Positions 34,493 through 43,888 are shown, counted from the first letter of the stretch. The stretch is 46,596 bases of DNA from DATLFI01 sp035524895 (GCA_035524895.1 DATLFI010000374.1:1-46596); one strand, 5' to 3'. The notes: generated by a model not told the origin, from the sequence alone. Numbers and translations are program-made.

Positions 34493-36610
34493 GTGAAGTT
34501 CGCGCGCGAAAAGCGCTTCCTGCTCGGAGCGCTGGCACTGGTAGCGCCGCTGCCGCTCCCGCTCAACGAGCCGCGCCCCAGTGGCGTCATCGGGTGGGGC
34601 GCGCTCGCCTGCTACCTGCTGGCGGTGAGCTGGTTCCTCGACCGGGTCCGACGCGGCCAGCACCGCCCGCTGGGGACGCGCGCCCTCAATCTACTCGGCG
34701 GCGGTTACGTGCCGTTTCTGGTCCTCGATGTGCTGGCCCTGGGCGACGGCCTGCTGGTGCGGCCGATGATGCACCTGGCGCTGTTCGCGCTGGTTGCCAA
34801 GCTCGCCTCGCTGCAGCGCGAGCGCGACAAGTGGCACGCGGTCCTCGGAATCTTCTTCGTGTTCGTCACCGCGATGGCCACCAGCTCCAGCGTCGGCATC
34901 GGGCTCTACCTGGCGGTGATGCTGGTGTTGTGGGCGGCGGTGCTGCTGCGGTTCACGCAGTTCCACGTTGCCGCGATGCTCGACGACGAGCGCGCGGCGG
35001 AGCTGCTGAGGGAGACGCGGTTGGCTCGCGCCTCGACGTTGGCCTTCCTGCTCGCGGGCGCGGCGTTGGTCTCGGTGCCCCTGTTCTTCGCGCTGCCGCG
35101 GCTGGCCACGCCTTACCTGTTCTCCGGTGGCGGCAGTGGCGGCGTCCGCTACATGACCGGTTTCTCGGACGAGGTCAGCCTCGACGTGATCGGCCGAGTA
35201 CGCACCAACCAAGAGGTCGCGCTCCGGATCGAGTTCCAGAGGTCCCCGCTCGGCGAGATCCGCCTGCGTGGAGCAGTCTACGATCGCTACGCGGAGCGTC
35301 GTTGGGAGCGCAGCGGCAGCCACCGGCGATTGGCGCGCGATCTCGGCGGTCGTTTCGTGCTGGTCGACCAGCCATCCTCCGGGCAGGCGCGCTTCTGGCT
35401 CGAGCCGATGGCTTCGCAGGCTCTATTCGTGCCGACCGGCTCGCGGTGGGTGGCCTTCGAGCGGTCCGTCAACGAGCTGCGGCTCGACGAGGGCGAGGGG
35501 ATCCTGCTCCCGTTCGCGCCCAGTCAGCCGCTGGTTTACGACGTCGGGTTCGTGGAGTCGACGTCGAGCGTGGGGCGCGCGCCCCGCCTCCAAGGCGACG
35601 CGGATCTCGAGGAGCCGACCTTGCACCGCGCTGGGCTCACTCCCGAGATCCAGGCTCTGGCGAGGGAGATCGCCGGATCCGGCGACTCGCTGGCACAGGC
35701 CCAGCGAGTCGAACGGCACCTGGCCACCGAGTACGGCTACACCCTCGACTTCGTCGGACGCGGCATCAGCGAGGATCCCATCTCGGACTTCCTGTTCCGT
35801 TATCGCAGCGGTCACTGCGAGTACTTCGCCACCGCGATGGTCTTCATGCTGCGCTCGGTGGGTGTCCCGGCGCGCTTCGTCACCGGATTCCTGGGGTCGG
35901 AGCCGAGCGCGCTCGGCTATCACATCGTGCGTCAGAGCAACGCTCACGCTTGGGTCGAGGCGTGGATCCCCGGTCGTGGCTGGCAGGTCTTCGATCCCAC
36001 TCCGCCGGCTGGCCGGCCAGTGACCCAGCCGCAGTCGCTCTGGGCGCTGGCCCGGCAGGCGCACGACTTCGTGGTGTTCCACTGGGATCGCTACGTGATC
36101 TCCTACGGTGTCGCCGATCAGACGCAGCTCTTCGAGCGGGTCAAAGCGCGGCTGCGTGGCTGGTGGCAGAGCCTTTGGGGCGACGGGGAGGCGAGCGAGC
36201 CCGAGGCGCCCCGGACGACCGTGACGCGTCTCGAGGAAGGCCTGGAGGGTCGCGAGGTCGCGCGATCACGCTGGAGCCGTACTGGGTGGTTGGCCACCGT
36301 GCTCCTGCTCGCTGGCGCCTTGGTCTGGGTCGTGCTCGACCAGCGCGCGCGGCCGACCGGAGCACGGGCCTACGTGCGGTTGCGCAGCACGCTCCGCGAT
36401 CGCGGGATTCCGATAGAGGATGCGGTCGCTCCGATCGAGCTTCGAGACCGTGTAGCGCGCCGTTTTCCGACCGCTGGGCCGGCGGCCAGCAGGCTGGTCG
36501 ACTTGTATCTGCGCGAGAGCTACGGCGGCGCCACGCTCACGGCGGCAGAGCGGCGTGAGCTCGAGTCGCTCCTGGTCCAAACCCGGCGGGAGTTGCGAAA
36601 GGCGAGCTGA
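34493..36610 (+). CDS. DUF3488/transglutaminase-like membrane protein (TgpA type)
   Basis: This protein has 705 residues. Five or more membrane helices fall in 1-205 (DUF3488/TgpA N-terminal region). A periplasmic domain follows, with a transglutaminase core: Cys442 in YRSGHCEYFATAM, His485 in QSNAHAWVEAW and Asp501 in GWQVFDPTP, the catalytic triad order. A further helix is at about 600-620 (GWLATVLLLAGALVWVVL), then a DUF4129-like helical tail. TgpA proteins are envelope-acting and essential in some pseudomonads; substrate unknown. It starts at GTG one base after the DUF58 stop. Its 3' end overlaps the convergent lipoprotein gene by 74 bp. Confidence 0.9.
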   Translation: MKFAREKRFLLGALALVAPLPLPLNEPRPSGVIGWGALACYLLAVSWFLDRVRRGQHRPLGTRALNLLGGGYVPFLVLDVLALGDGLLVRPMMHLALFALVAKLASLQRERDKWHAVLGIFFVFVTAMATSSSVGIGLYLAVMLVLWAAVLLRFTQFHVAAMLDDERAAELLRETRLARASTLAFLLAGAALVSVPLFFALPRLATPYLFSGGGSGGVRYMTGFSDEVSLDVIGRVRTNQEVALRIEFQRSPLGEIRLRGAVYDRYAERRWERSGSHRRLARDLGGRFVLVDQPSSGQARFWLEPMASQALFVPTGSRWVAFERSVNELRLDEGEGILLPFAPSQPLVYDVGFVESTSSVGRAPRLQGDADLEEPTLHRAGLTPEIQALAREIAGSGDSLAQAQRVERHLATEYGYTLDFVGRGISEDPISDFLFRYRSGHCEYFATAMVFMLRSVGVPARFVTGFLGSEPSALGYHIVRQSNAHAWVEAWIPGRGWQVFDPTPPAGRPVTQPQSLWALARQAHDFVVFHWDRYVISYGVADQTQLFERVKARLRGWWQSLWGDGEASEPEAPRTTVTRLEEGLEGREVARSRWSRTGWLATVLLLAGALVWVVLDQRARPTGARAYVRLRSTLRDRGIPIEDAVAPIELRDRVARRFPTAGPAASRLVDLYLRESYGGATLTAAERRELESLLVQTRRELRKAS

Positions 36611-37592
36611 GCGGGGCGACGACCCAGGCTCTACCGACGATCGCGCCGCCCGCGATCGGCGGCTCCAGTCCCGAATCGCCCTTCGGCGTGGCAGCCAGGG
36701 TGAGGCGCACGGTGCCGAAGCGATCCACCGGCAGCGGTACTCGCTCGGAGCCACGCGGGTCGGCGATCCGATGCAGCACGCGCGGCGCGGAACCGGTCGA
36801 GTCTTCGAGCCAGATCACGAGCACGACCGGCGGACCGGCGGCGGACCGCAGGCGGCCCAGATGGAGCTCCGTAGCGGGTCCCACATCGATCGTCCAAGTC
36901 CGTGCCGTACCCGCCGGGAGGAACAGCGCGTCTCGGTACCGCGCCGACGAGGTCGCGTCAGCTCGTGGCCTGGAGGTCGAGGCCAGCGCTGCGTCGAGCT
37001 GTGACGCCACCTCGTCAGGTGGCCCCGAAGGCAGCAACGCTAATGCGTCCCAGGCGATTGCGATGTTGCGACGCTGCCTGGAGCCTGCTGGTTGCCGGTA
37101 GGTGCGCGGGTACCGGAGCGCCAGTCGGTTGGCGCCGTGACGAAGCGTCTCGCTGGGCGCCTCGAGTGCATGGGTTCCGACCCCCGGCTTCAGCTCCAGT
37201 GTTCCAAGGGGGTGGCCGTTGAGCGAGACCCCCACCTCCCCTCGCCCCTCCGCCGTGTCGTCGGACTCGTAGGGGAAGCCGCGCAGCACCGCTCGCCGCG
37301 GCTCGGTCGAGTGCAGCTCGAGGCGGGCGACCGACTCGTTCCCCGAGCTCCAGGCGAAGGTCCTGCCGTCGTCGGCGCGCTCCGCCCACGAGAATCCTCT
37401 CTCGAGGTAGGGACGGCTCCCTGCCGCGCCGACGTCGAGCACCGGACGCTCGACCTGCTTGCTCGCCACGGCTCGGCTCGCGATCAAGTCGTAGGCGATC
37501 GACCCATCTCCTCGGGAACAGCCCCCTGTCACGAGGCTTGCGGCCAAGCCGAGCAGCAGGCCCGTTCCGGTATGCGTGAAATGGCGCCTCAT
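36537..37592 (-). CDS. Lipoprotein with beta-sandwich domains
   Basis: This protein has 351 residues. The start is MRRHFTHTGTGLLLGLAA, with a lipobox-like VTGGC near 24. The mature protein has two beta-rich parts. The first (about 50-190) shows YLERGFSWAERADDGRTFAW, VGVSLNGHPLGTLEL and HGANRLALRYPRTYRQ, a module I recognise from the region next to exported sulfatase-like proteins of Acidobacteria; no sulfatase core is present. The second ends WTIDVGPATELHLGRL. The last 23 residues overlap the convergent transglutaminase gene antisense. It is divergent from the glycosyltransferase cluster. Possibly carbohydrate-binding. Confidence 0.6.
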   Translation of the reverse strand: MRRHFTHTGTGLLLGLAASLVTGGCSRGDGSIAYDLIASRAVASKQVERPVLDVGAAGSRPYLERGFSWAERADDGRTFAWSSGNESVARLELHSTEPRRAVLRGFPYESDDTAEGRGEVGVSLNGHPLGTLELKPGVGTHALEAPSETLRHGANRLALRYPRTYRQPAGSRQRRNIAIAWDALALLPSGPPDEVASQLDAALASTSRPRADATSSARYRDALFLPAGTARTWTIDVGPATELHLGRLRSAAGPPVVLVIWLEDSTGSAPRVLHRIADPRGSERVPLPVDRFGTVRLTLAATPKGDSGLEPPIAGGAIVGRAWVVAPLSSPFATPAGFGPGATRAHAALPP

Positions 37593-37727
37593 GGGAGGGG
37601 GGTCTCGGGAGGTCGTCGGGGCTACCGGTCGAGTCGGGATGGCAGGTCTCCAAGCTGAAGATGCGTGTACGGAATTCTCTCCGGTCGGTCCGTCATCCGC
37701 CACGGATTTTGCTAGGTTTCTCCGCAA

Positions 37728-38843
37728 GTGCAGGTCGGCATCGTCGCGTACGAGCTCGAAGGCGAAAGCACTGGCGTGGGGCGATACCTCGCCGGACTCC
37801 TTTCGGGAGTGCGCGCCGTGGCGCCTCCTGGGTGGCGTTTCCGTTTGTTCTTCCATCGCTCCGTGCCCACGCACGAAATTCTGGAGCATCCGGCCCTCGA
37901 GACCATGCCGGCGCCGGCACGCGCGCCCGCGAGCAGCGTGCTGTTCGAGCAGCTGCAGCTGCCGTCGATGGTGCGAGCTGCCGGTGTCGACGTGCTGTTC
38001 TCGCCCGGTTACAGCCTGCCGCCCCGCATCCGGGTGCCTGGCGTCGTGACGATCCACGATCTCTCGTTCGAGCGGCTCGGCGGCGAGTTCGGCTGGCGGG
38101 AACGGTGGCGCCGCCGAATCCTGGCGCGCCGCGCGGTGCGCACCGGCCGCCGGGTGCTGGTCGACACCGAGACGATGCGGGACGAGGTGTGCGCGCGATA
38201 CGGGTTGCCCACCGAGCGGGTGGGGGTGGTGCCGCTCGCAGTGGAGTCACGCTTCGGGGCGCGCTCGGAGCCCAGCGACGCGCAGGTTCTGGCCCGCGTC
38301 GGCGTGGGCCCGCCCTACCTCCTGTTCGTCGGTGCGCTCTTGGAGCGCCGCAGCCCCGAGCTGATGGTCGAGGCCCTGGAGCGCCTGCTCCGGGACGACC
38401 CCGAGCTGCGGCTCGTGGTCGCCGGTCCCGACCGGCTTCGCGATCCCGCGCGCTTCGAGCGCCTCTGCCGACAGCACGGTGTGAGCGGGCGGGTGGTGCG
38501 GCTTGGCTGGGTCGCCGACGAGGCGCTGCCGGCGCTCTATCGGCGCGCCGCGGCGACGCTCTACCTCTCGCGCTACGAGGGCTTCGGTCTGCCGCCGCTC
38601 GAGGGACTGGCGTGTGGCACGCCCGCGGTGGTGGGCGCGGGTCTGGGGTTGGACGAGATCTGGCCCGACTATCCTTTCCGAGTCACGGCGCTGGCGCCGG
38701 ATCTCGTGGTCGCCGCCTGTCGATCCGCGCTCCGGTGCGATCGCTCCGACTTCGCCCGCGCTGCAGGCGAACGTCTCGCCGGCTCGAGCTGGGAGCGGTC
38801 CGCGGAGCTGTGGATCTCCGAGCTGGAGAGAGCGCGGTGGTGA
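37728..38843 (+). CDS. Glycosyltransferase family 4
   Basis: This protein has 371 residues with a GT-B fold. The N-terminal half starts VGIVAYELEGESTGVGRY, a donor of the mannosyltransferase-like GT4 type. The C-terminal half has YLLFVGALLERRSPELMVEAL and YEGFGLPPLEGLACG with the E-x7-E pair at Glu284/Glu292. The usual RKN after the glycine strand is RRS here. The GTG start is directly followed by the fold. It is the first gene of the plus-strand glycosyltransferase series and overlaps the next start (GTGA). It likely adds a hexose to a surface polysaccharide; donor and acceptor are unknown. Confidence 0.88.
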   Translation: MQVGIVAYELEGESTGVGRYLAGLLSGVRAVAPPGWRFRLFFHRSVPTHEILEHPALETMPAPARAPASSVLFEQLQLPSMVRAAGVDVLFSPGYSLPPRIRVPGVVTIHDLSFERLGGEFGWRERWRRRILARRAVRTGRRVLVDTETMRDEVCARYGLPTERVGVVPLAVESRFGARSEPSDAQVLARVGVGPPYLLFVGALLERRSPELMVEALERLLRDDPELRLVVAGPDRLRDPARFERLCRQHGVSGRVVRLGWVADEALPALYRRAAATLYLSRYEGFGLPPLEGLACGTPAVVGAGLGLDEIWPDYPFRVTALAPDLVVAACRSALRCDRSDFARAAGERLAGSSWERSAELWISELERARW

Positions 38844-39727
38844 TCTCTGCGCTGGTAGTGACCTACGAGGCCGAGCGCGAGCTCGCTCACTGCCTCCAGA
38901 GCCTGCGCGACGCGGGCCGCGAGCTCGAACCGATGGGTCGGTCGCTCGAGGTCGTGCTCGCCGACAACGGTTCGGGCGACGGCACGCTGCCGCTGGTGCG
39001 CGAGCGCTTCCCCGAGGTCCGGCTCCTCGAGCTTGGGCGCAATCTGGGTTTCGGGGCCGCCAACAATCGCGCCGCGGCGGAGGCCAAGGGAGACCTGCTG
39101 CTCCTGCTCAACCCCGATGCCTGGCTCGCGGCAGGCTCGTTGCCGCGACTGATCCAGCGTCTGGAGGCGGAACCGGGAGCCGGTCTCGTGGCCCCACGCT
39201 TCCGCGCGCCCGCTGGCGAGCGCCAGTTCGACTGGGTGCCGGACATCGGCGTGGTGGGTGAGGTAGTGCAGCGGATGCGGCACCGAGCCGGGCGAGGACG
39301 GCTCAATGTCGAGGCGGTGCCGCGGGCGCTGCAATCGGTCGGCATCCAGGGCTGGTACACCGCCGCCTGCCTGCTGGTCCGTCGCACGGCGTTCGAGGCT
39401 GTCGAGGGCTTCGACGAGGGATTCTTCCTCTATTTCGAGGATGTGGATCTCTGCGTGCGCTTGCGCCAGGCCGGCTGGGAGCTGGCACTCGAGCCGGAGG
39501 CGCTGGCCTACCACGTGGGCTCGTCCGGCCGCCGCACGAGGCCGAGGCGCGAGCGCGAGCGCCACGAGCGCGTCGAGCTCGAGTACCGGCGTGGCCAGCT
39601 TCGCTACTACCGCAAACACCGCCCGCGCTGGGAGCAGTGGGTGTTGCGGCGTCACCTCGCCCGCAAGTACCGCCGCATCGAGGGTCGCGACGAGTTCCGC
39701 CGGAGGTTGCTGGCGGAGCTCGAGTAG
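38840..39727 (+). CDS. Glycosyltransferase family 2 (rhamnosyltransferase-like)
   Basis: This protein has about 295 residues with a GT-A fold. ISALVVTYEAERELAHCL begins the domain, ADNGSGDGT and LGFGAANNRAA follow, and the DxD-equivalent lies in LLLLNPDAW. Later motifs are GWYTAACLLVRRTAFEAV, FDEGFFLYFEDVDLCVRL and a basic C-terminal tail, as in WcaA/RfbF-like rhamnosyltransferases. Two GTG codons (38837, 38840) are possible; 38840 gives a GTGA overlap with the upstream stop. It acts at the cytosolic membrane face and probably transfers a deoxysugar; the exact donor is uncertain. Confidence 0.9.
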   Translation: MISALVVTYEAERELAHCLQSLRDAGRELEPMGRSLEVVLADNGSGDGTLPLVRERFPEVRLLELGRNLGFGAANNRAAAEAKGDLLLLLNPDAWLAAGSLPRLIQRLEAEPGAGLVAPRFRAPAGERQFDWVPDIGVVGEVVQRMRHRAGRGRLNVEAVPRALQSVGIQGWYTAACLLVRRTAFEAVEGFDEGFFLYFEDVDLCVRLRQAGWELALEPEALAYHVGSSGRRTRPRRERERHERVELEYRRGQLRYYRKHRPRWEQWVLRRHLARKYRRIEGRDEFRRRLLAELE

Positions 39728-39772
39728 CGCCGAGCCGCGGCGGGCCGCCCATAGCGGCTAAGCTCCGCGACC

Positions 39773-40159
39773 GTGAACGACCTCTTGCTCGGCGTCGCCG
39801 CAACGGTGGCCGTGGTGTCGCTGCTGCTGGCAATCGGGAGCCTCTGGGCGCTCTTCCGGCTCCGCCGCCACCACCGGGCGCTCGCCGCCAGCCTCGAGGA
39901 GCAGCAGCGCCAGCTCCAGAGCGTGGCCGAGCAGCACCGCGACGAAGTGCGCGAGGTCGAGCGTCGCGGCCAGCATGCGCTCGTGGAACGCTTCGCCGCC
40001 GCGGAGGCGGCGCGCGAGCGCCGCGAACGCGTGCGCGGGGCGCTCGACGAGGTGCTCGTGGCGGCGGCGGTCGGACACCTCGACACCCAGCCCGCAAGGG
40101 TGCTGATGACACACCTCCAGCAGATCGATCGCGAGCTGCTCGAGACGGGACCGCGGTGA
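39773..40159 (+). CDS. Small membrane-anchored coiled-coil protein
   Basis: This 128-residue protein has one N-terminal membrane helix (about 5-27) followed by a long charged helix (30-90) rich in Glu, Arg and Gln, e.g. ASLEEQQRQLQSVAEQHRDE. A short C-terminal part ends in HLQQIDRELLE. No family is recognised. The GTG start follows a 45-bp gap, and its TGA overlaps a GTG that could begin the next glycosyltransferase. It may scaffold or regulate the glycosyltransferases, which is inferred only from position. Confidence 0.6.
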   Translation: MNDLLLGVAATVAVVSLLLAIGSLWALFRLRRHHRALAASLEEQQRQLQSVAEQHRDEVREVERRGQHALVERFAAAEAARERRERVRGALDEVLVAAAVGHLDTQPARVLMTHLQQIDRELLETGPR

Positions 40160-40170
40160 TCGGTGGCGCG

Positions 40171-41277
40171 ATGAGAATCGGGATCGACATCGGCAAGCTC
40201 GCGGTCCGCCTCGACGGTGTCGGGCGCTACTGCGCTGGTTTGCTCCATGGACTCGCCGAGGTCGAGCGGGGTCTGCCCCCGGAGCGCGGCAACCGCTATC
40301 TCCTGTACTCGCTGGCCGCCGATCCCCGAGGGTCGAGCTGGCCCGATTGGCTGGGTCGACTGGGCGACCGGTTCGAGGTCACCGGCCGCAGCTCTCCCGA
40401 GTCGGGCGAAGTCGAACTGTTCCATTGCACTGCGCACGCCGTGCCCGACGACCCCAATGTCGGACCGCTGCTGTTCTCGCTCTATGACCTCACCTTCCTC
40501 ACGCTGCCGCGGCTCCACACGCTCGACAATCGGCTGCACTGCGCCACCGGTCTCTCTCGCGCTCTGGCGCGCGGCGGCAAGCTGGCTGCGATATCCGAGC
40601 ACACGCGGCGTGACGCGGAGCGGCTATTCGGGTTGGCGACCGGCACCGTCGCGGTGGTGCCCCCCGGGATCGACGCGCGATTCGAGGTCCGGGACCCGGT
40701 GGAGGCGCGCGCGACGGCGGCGCGACTAGGCCTCACTGGCGACTACATCTTCCACCTCGGCGTCGAGGAGCCGCGCAAGAACACCCCGGCGCTCGTCGAG
40801 GCGTACCGCATGCTGCCGCCGGAGCTGCGGCAGCGCTACACGTTGGCGTTGGGGGGACACGCTGGCTGGGGTGGCGCGCAGGCGGTCCCCGATGCGGCCC
40901 GCGACGCACCAGGCGAGGTGCTGAGGCTCGGCGCCCCCTCCGACGAGGAGCTGCCGGCGCTCTACGCCGCCGCGTCGCTCTTCGTGTTCCCCTCGCTCTA
41001 CGAAGGCTTCGGGCTGCCGCCGCTCGAGGCCATGGCCTGCGGTGCGCCGACGCTGGTGTCGAGCGTGTCGTCGCTGCCAGAGGTGGTGGGCGAGGCGGCC
41101 GAGCTCTGCGACCCCGAGCCTGCGGCGATCGCGGCGGCGATGGAGCGCGTGCTCCGCGATCCCGCACACCAGGTCGAGCTGCGCCGGCGTGGACCGCTGC
41201 AGGCGAAGCGCTTTCGTTGGATCGAATCGGCGCGGCTGCTGCGGGTGGTCTACGAGCAGACGGTCGAGGGGGTGTGA
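40171..41277 (+). CDS. Glycosyltransferase family 4
   Basis: This protein has 368 residues. RIGIDIGKLAVRLDGVGRYC begins the GT-B fold; FHLGVEEPRKNTPALVEAY carries the donor-phosphate RKN element, and YEGFGLPPLEAMACG provides Glu278 and Glu286. All expected residues are present, unlike the related protein at 37728. ATG 40171 is preferred since it opens the fold; a GTG at 40156 would overlap the previous stop. It overlaps the fused glycosyltransferase gene by one base (TGATG). A mannosyl- or rhamnosyl-type transferase of a polysaccharide pathway is likely. Confidence 0.9.
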   Translation: MRIGIDIGKLAVRLDGVGRYCAGLLHGLAEVERGLPPERGNRYLLYSLAADPRGSSWPDWLGRLGDRFEVTGRSSPESGEVELFHCTAHAVPDDPNVGPLLFSLYDLTFLTLPRLHTLDNRLHCATGLSRALARGGKLAAISEHTRRDAERLFGLATGTVAVVPPGIDARFEVRDPVEARATAARLGLTGDYIFHLGVEEPRKNTPALVEAYRMLPPELRQRYTLALGGHAGWGGAQAVPDAARDAPGEVLRLGAPSDEELPALYAAASLFVFPSLYEGFGLPPLEAMACGAPTLVSSVSSLPEVVGEAAELCDPEPAAIAAAMERVLRDPAHQVELRRRGPLQAKRFRWIESARLLRVVYEQTVEGV

Positions 41278-43874
41278 TGGCGGAGGTCTGGGCCTGCACC
41301 ATCGCGGCGAAGAACTACCTGCCCTTCGCGCGTGTGCTCGCGCGCAGTTTCCGCGAGCACCACCCGCAAGGACGTTTCTTCGTCGGGCTGGTCGACGAGA
41401 TCGAGGAGCAGTTCGATCCCGCGGCCGAGCCGTTCGAGATGATCGAGGCGCGGGACCTGGGGATCCAGGACTTCGCCGCCTTCGCGTTCCGCTACACCAT
41501 CCTCGAGCTGAGCACCGCGATCAAGCCCGCGTTGCTGCGTCACCTGTTGGCGCTCGGCGCGTCCAAGCTGCTGTACTTCGACCCAGACATCCTGGTCGCG
41601 TCGCCGCTCGAGGAGGTGCGCGACCTGCTCGACGACGGCAACGTCGTGCTGACGCCGCACCTCGACCAGCCGATCGAGGACGACCGGCACCCCGGAGAGC
41701 TGGCGATCCTCCAGTCCGGCGCCTACAACCTCGGCTTCATCGGCCTCGCCGCTTCGGAGGAGACACTGCGCCTGCTCGACTGGTGGCACCGCCGCGTCTA
41801 CGAGCTGTGCGTGGTCGACATCGCGCGAGGCTTGTTCGTCGACCAGAAGTGGATCGACCTCGTTCCGGGTCTGTTCCAGGGCGTGCGCGTGCTCGCCCAT
41901 CCCGGCCACAACGTGGCCTACTGGAACCTGCATGGCCGGCGTGTCGAGCGCGCGCGCGACGGTGGCTTCACCGTCAACGGGCTGCCGCTGCGCTTCTTCC
42001 ACTTCTCTGGCTTCGATCCCCAGAGCCCGGGCGCCGTGTCCAAGCACCAGAACCGCTTCACCCTCGGCGACCTTGGCGACGCGCGAGCTCTCTACCACGA
42101 CTACCGCGACAGGCTGTTCGCCGCCGGCTACCGGGAGGCACGGAGCTGGCCTTACGCCTACGGCCGTTTCGCGAACGGCGTGCGCATTCCCGACGCCGCC
42201 CGTGTCTGCTACCGCGGCCAGGGCTCGAGCGCGCGGCGGCGATTCGGCGACCCCTTCGCGACCGGCGAGGGCTCGTTCTATCGGTGGATGCTCGAGCCAG
42301 TGCGCGCCGACGTGCCAGCCGGACCCTCGCGGTTGCTCTACACGGTCTACACCTCGCGCCCCGACCTGGTAGAGAGCTACCCCGACGTCTTCGACGCAGA
42401 CGTCGAGCGCTTTCGCGACTGGGTCCTGGGCGGCGGCGCCTGGGAGCTGGGCTTCGACGACGCGTTGCTGCCGCGGCGTGCGCCCGCGGCACCGGTCGAG
42501 CCGGTTACACCGGCCGTGACGGTGGCCGCGCCGCGGGCGGGTCTGGGTACGCGGCTGCGCGCGTCGGCGCGGCGCGCCTACCACTCGTCGCTGTCGCGGC
42601 GCTTCAAGGGCGGCCTGCGCCGCGCGCTCGGCGAACGGCGCACTGCCGCGATCAAGGACCGCATCCGGCCGCGCCGCGCCGCGGATGCGGCCCCCGCCGG
42701 GGCGTTGGTCGAGCGCCTCGGCCAGCTCGTGCTCGGCGAGCCGGGCGTCAACGTCTGGGGCTACCTGACCGCCGAGAGCGGCATGGGCGAGGCCGGGCGG
42801 CTGCTGGCGCGCGCGATCGAGCGTGCTGGTGTTCCGCTCGCGCTGGGCAACCTCGAGCTGGGGGTCGCCTCGCGCACCACCAACCGCACCTTCCAGCGGT
42901 TCTCGTCGTCGTTCGAGCACGGCGTCAACGTGTTCGTGGTCAACGCCGACCAGGTGCCCCACATCGCGGCGCACCTCGGCGGCGAGAAGTGGCGGCGGCG
43001 CTACAACGTCGGCTTCTGGTTCTGGGAGCTCCAGGAGTTTCCGCGCAAGTACTTCTCGTCGTTCGAGTACTTCCACGAGGTGTGGACCGGCAGCACCTTT
43101 GCCGCCGACGCGCTCGCGGCGGTGTCGCCGGTGCCGGTGCGCCGCATGCCGCTCGCTGTGGATTTCTCGGCGCCGACCGGCGACGAGGTCGCGGTGCTAC
43201 GGCGCCGGCTCGGGCTCGACGCCGAGCCAGCGCCCTTCACGTTCCTGTTCGTCTTCGACTACCTCAGCCAGGCGGAGCGCAAGAACCCGCTGGGCGTGGT
43301 CGAGGCGTTTCGCCGCGCCTTCGGCCCCGGCGACCACGCACGCCTGGTGCTCAAGACCATCAACCGAGAGCTCTTCCCCGAGCACGCGGCGCGGCTCGAG
43401 TCGGCGGCCGCGGGTCTGCCCGTGCTGTTCCTCGACGAGTACCTGACCCAGCACGAGGTCCACACGTTGATGGCGGCGTGCGACGCCTACGTGTCGCTGC
43501 ACCGGTCCGAGGGCTTCGGGCTCACCCTCGCCGAGGCGATGGCGCTCGGCAAGCCACTGATCGCCACCGATTACGGCGGCAGCGCCGACTTCACGACCGT
43601 GGGTGGCAGCTTTCCCGTGCCGTATCGCCTGGTCGAGATCGCGGAGAACGACGGCCCCTACCCGGCCGGCGCGCTGTGGGCGGAACCGGACCTCGATGCC
43701 GCCGCGGAGGCCATGCGGCGCGTCGCGAACGACCCCCTGGTCGCCGGGCTCGTCGCCGCCGTGGGCCAGCGCGAGGTCCGCGAGCGCTTCAGCCTCGACG
43801 CGATGGCCGCGCGCGTGCGGGCGCAGGTCGCGCGCATCGAGGAGCTGGTCGCTTCCGCTCGGCGCGGGAGGTGA
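41277..43874 (+). CDS. Two-domain glycosyltransferase (GT8-like plus GT4)
   Basis: This protein has 865 residues. The N-terminal part (about 1-330) resembles GT8-like GT-A enzymes: VWACTIAAKNYLPFARVL, a DxD-type LLYFDPDILV (Asp102/Asp104) and late VRVLAHPGHNVAYWNL. A basic linker (about 405-480, Arg/Ala-rich) joins it to a GT4 domain with VNVWGYLTAESGMGEAGRLL, FVFDYLSQAERKNPLGVVEAF and SEGFGLTLAEAMALG (Glu745/Glu753). Both active sites look complete. One protein may thus add two successive sugars. It is the last gene of the glycosyltransferase series. Confidence 0.85.
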   Translation: MAEVWACTIAAKNYLPFARVLARSFREHHPQGRFFVGLVDEIEEQFDPAAEPFEMIEARDLGIQDFAAFAFRYTILELSTAIKPALLRHLLALGASKLLYFDPDILVASPLEEVRDLLDDGNVVLTPHLDQPIEDDRHPGELAILQSGAYNLGFIGLAASEETLRLLDWWHRRVYELCVVDIARGLFVDQKWIDLVPGLFQGVRVLAHPGHNVAYWNLHGRRVERARDGGFTVNGLPLRFFHFSGFDPQSPGAVSKHQNRFTLGDLGDARALYHDYRDRLFAAGYREARSWPYAYGRFANGVRIPDAARVCYRGQGSSARRRFGDPFATGEGSFYRWMLEPVRADVPAGPSRLLYTVYTSRPDLVESYPDVFDADVERFRDWVLGGGAWELGFDDALLPRRAPAAPVEPVTPAVTVAAPRAGLGTRLRASARRAYHSSLSRRFKGGLRRALGERRTAAIKDRIRPRRAADAAPAGALVERLGQLVLGEPGVNVWGYLTAESGMGEAGRLLARAIERAGVPLALGNLELGVASRTTNRTFQRFSSSFEHGVNVFVVNADQVPHIAAHLGGEKWRRRYNVGFWFWELQEFPRKYFSSFEYFHEVWTGSTFAADALAAVSPVPVRRMPLAVDFSAPTGDEVAVLRRRLGLDAEPAPFTFLFVFDYLSQAERKNPLGVVEAFRRAFGPGDHARLVLKTINRELFPEHAARLESAAAGLPVLFLDEYLTQHEVHTLMAACDAYVSLHRSEGFGLTLAEAMALGKPLIATDYGGSADFTTVGGSFPVPYRLVEIAENDGPYPAGALWAEPDLDAAAEAMRRVANDPLVAGLVAAVGQREVRERFSLDAMAARVRAQVARIEELVASARRGR

Positions 43875-43881
43875 CGCGCCG
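43860..43881. terminator. Hairpin between convergent genes
   Basis: CGGCGCG (43860-43866) and CGCGCCG (43875-43881) form a 7-bp stem with an 8-nt loop that includes the stop codon of the fused glycosyltransferase. The minus-strand propeller gene ends 8 bp away. The symmetric hairpin may end transcription from both sides, but there is no T-run and GC-rich DNA makes such stems common. Confidence 0.3.
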
Positions 43882-43888
43882 CTTCGCC

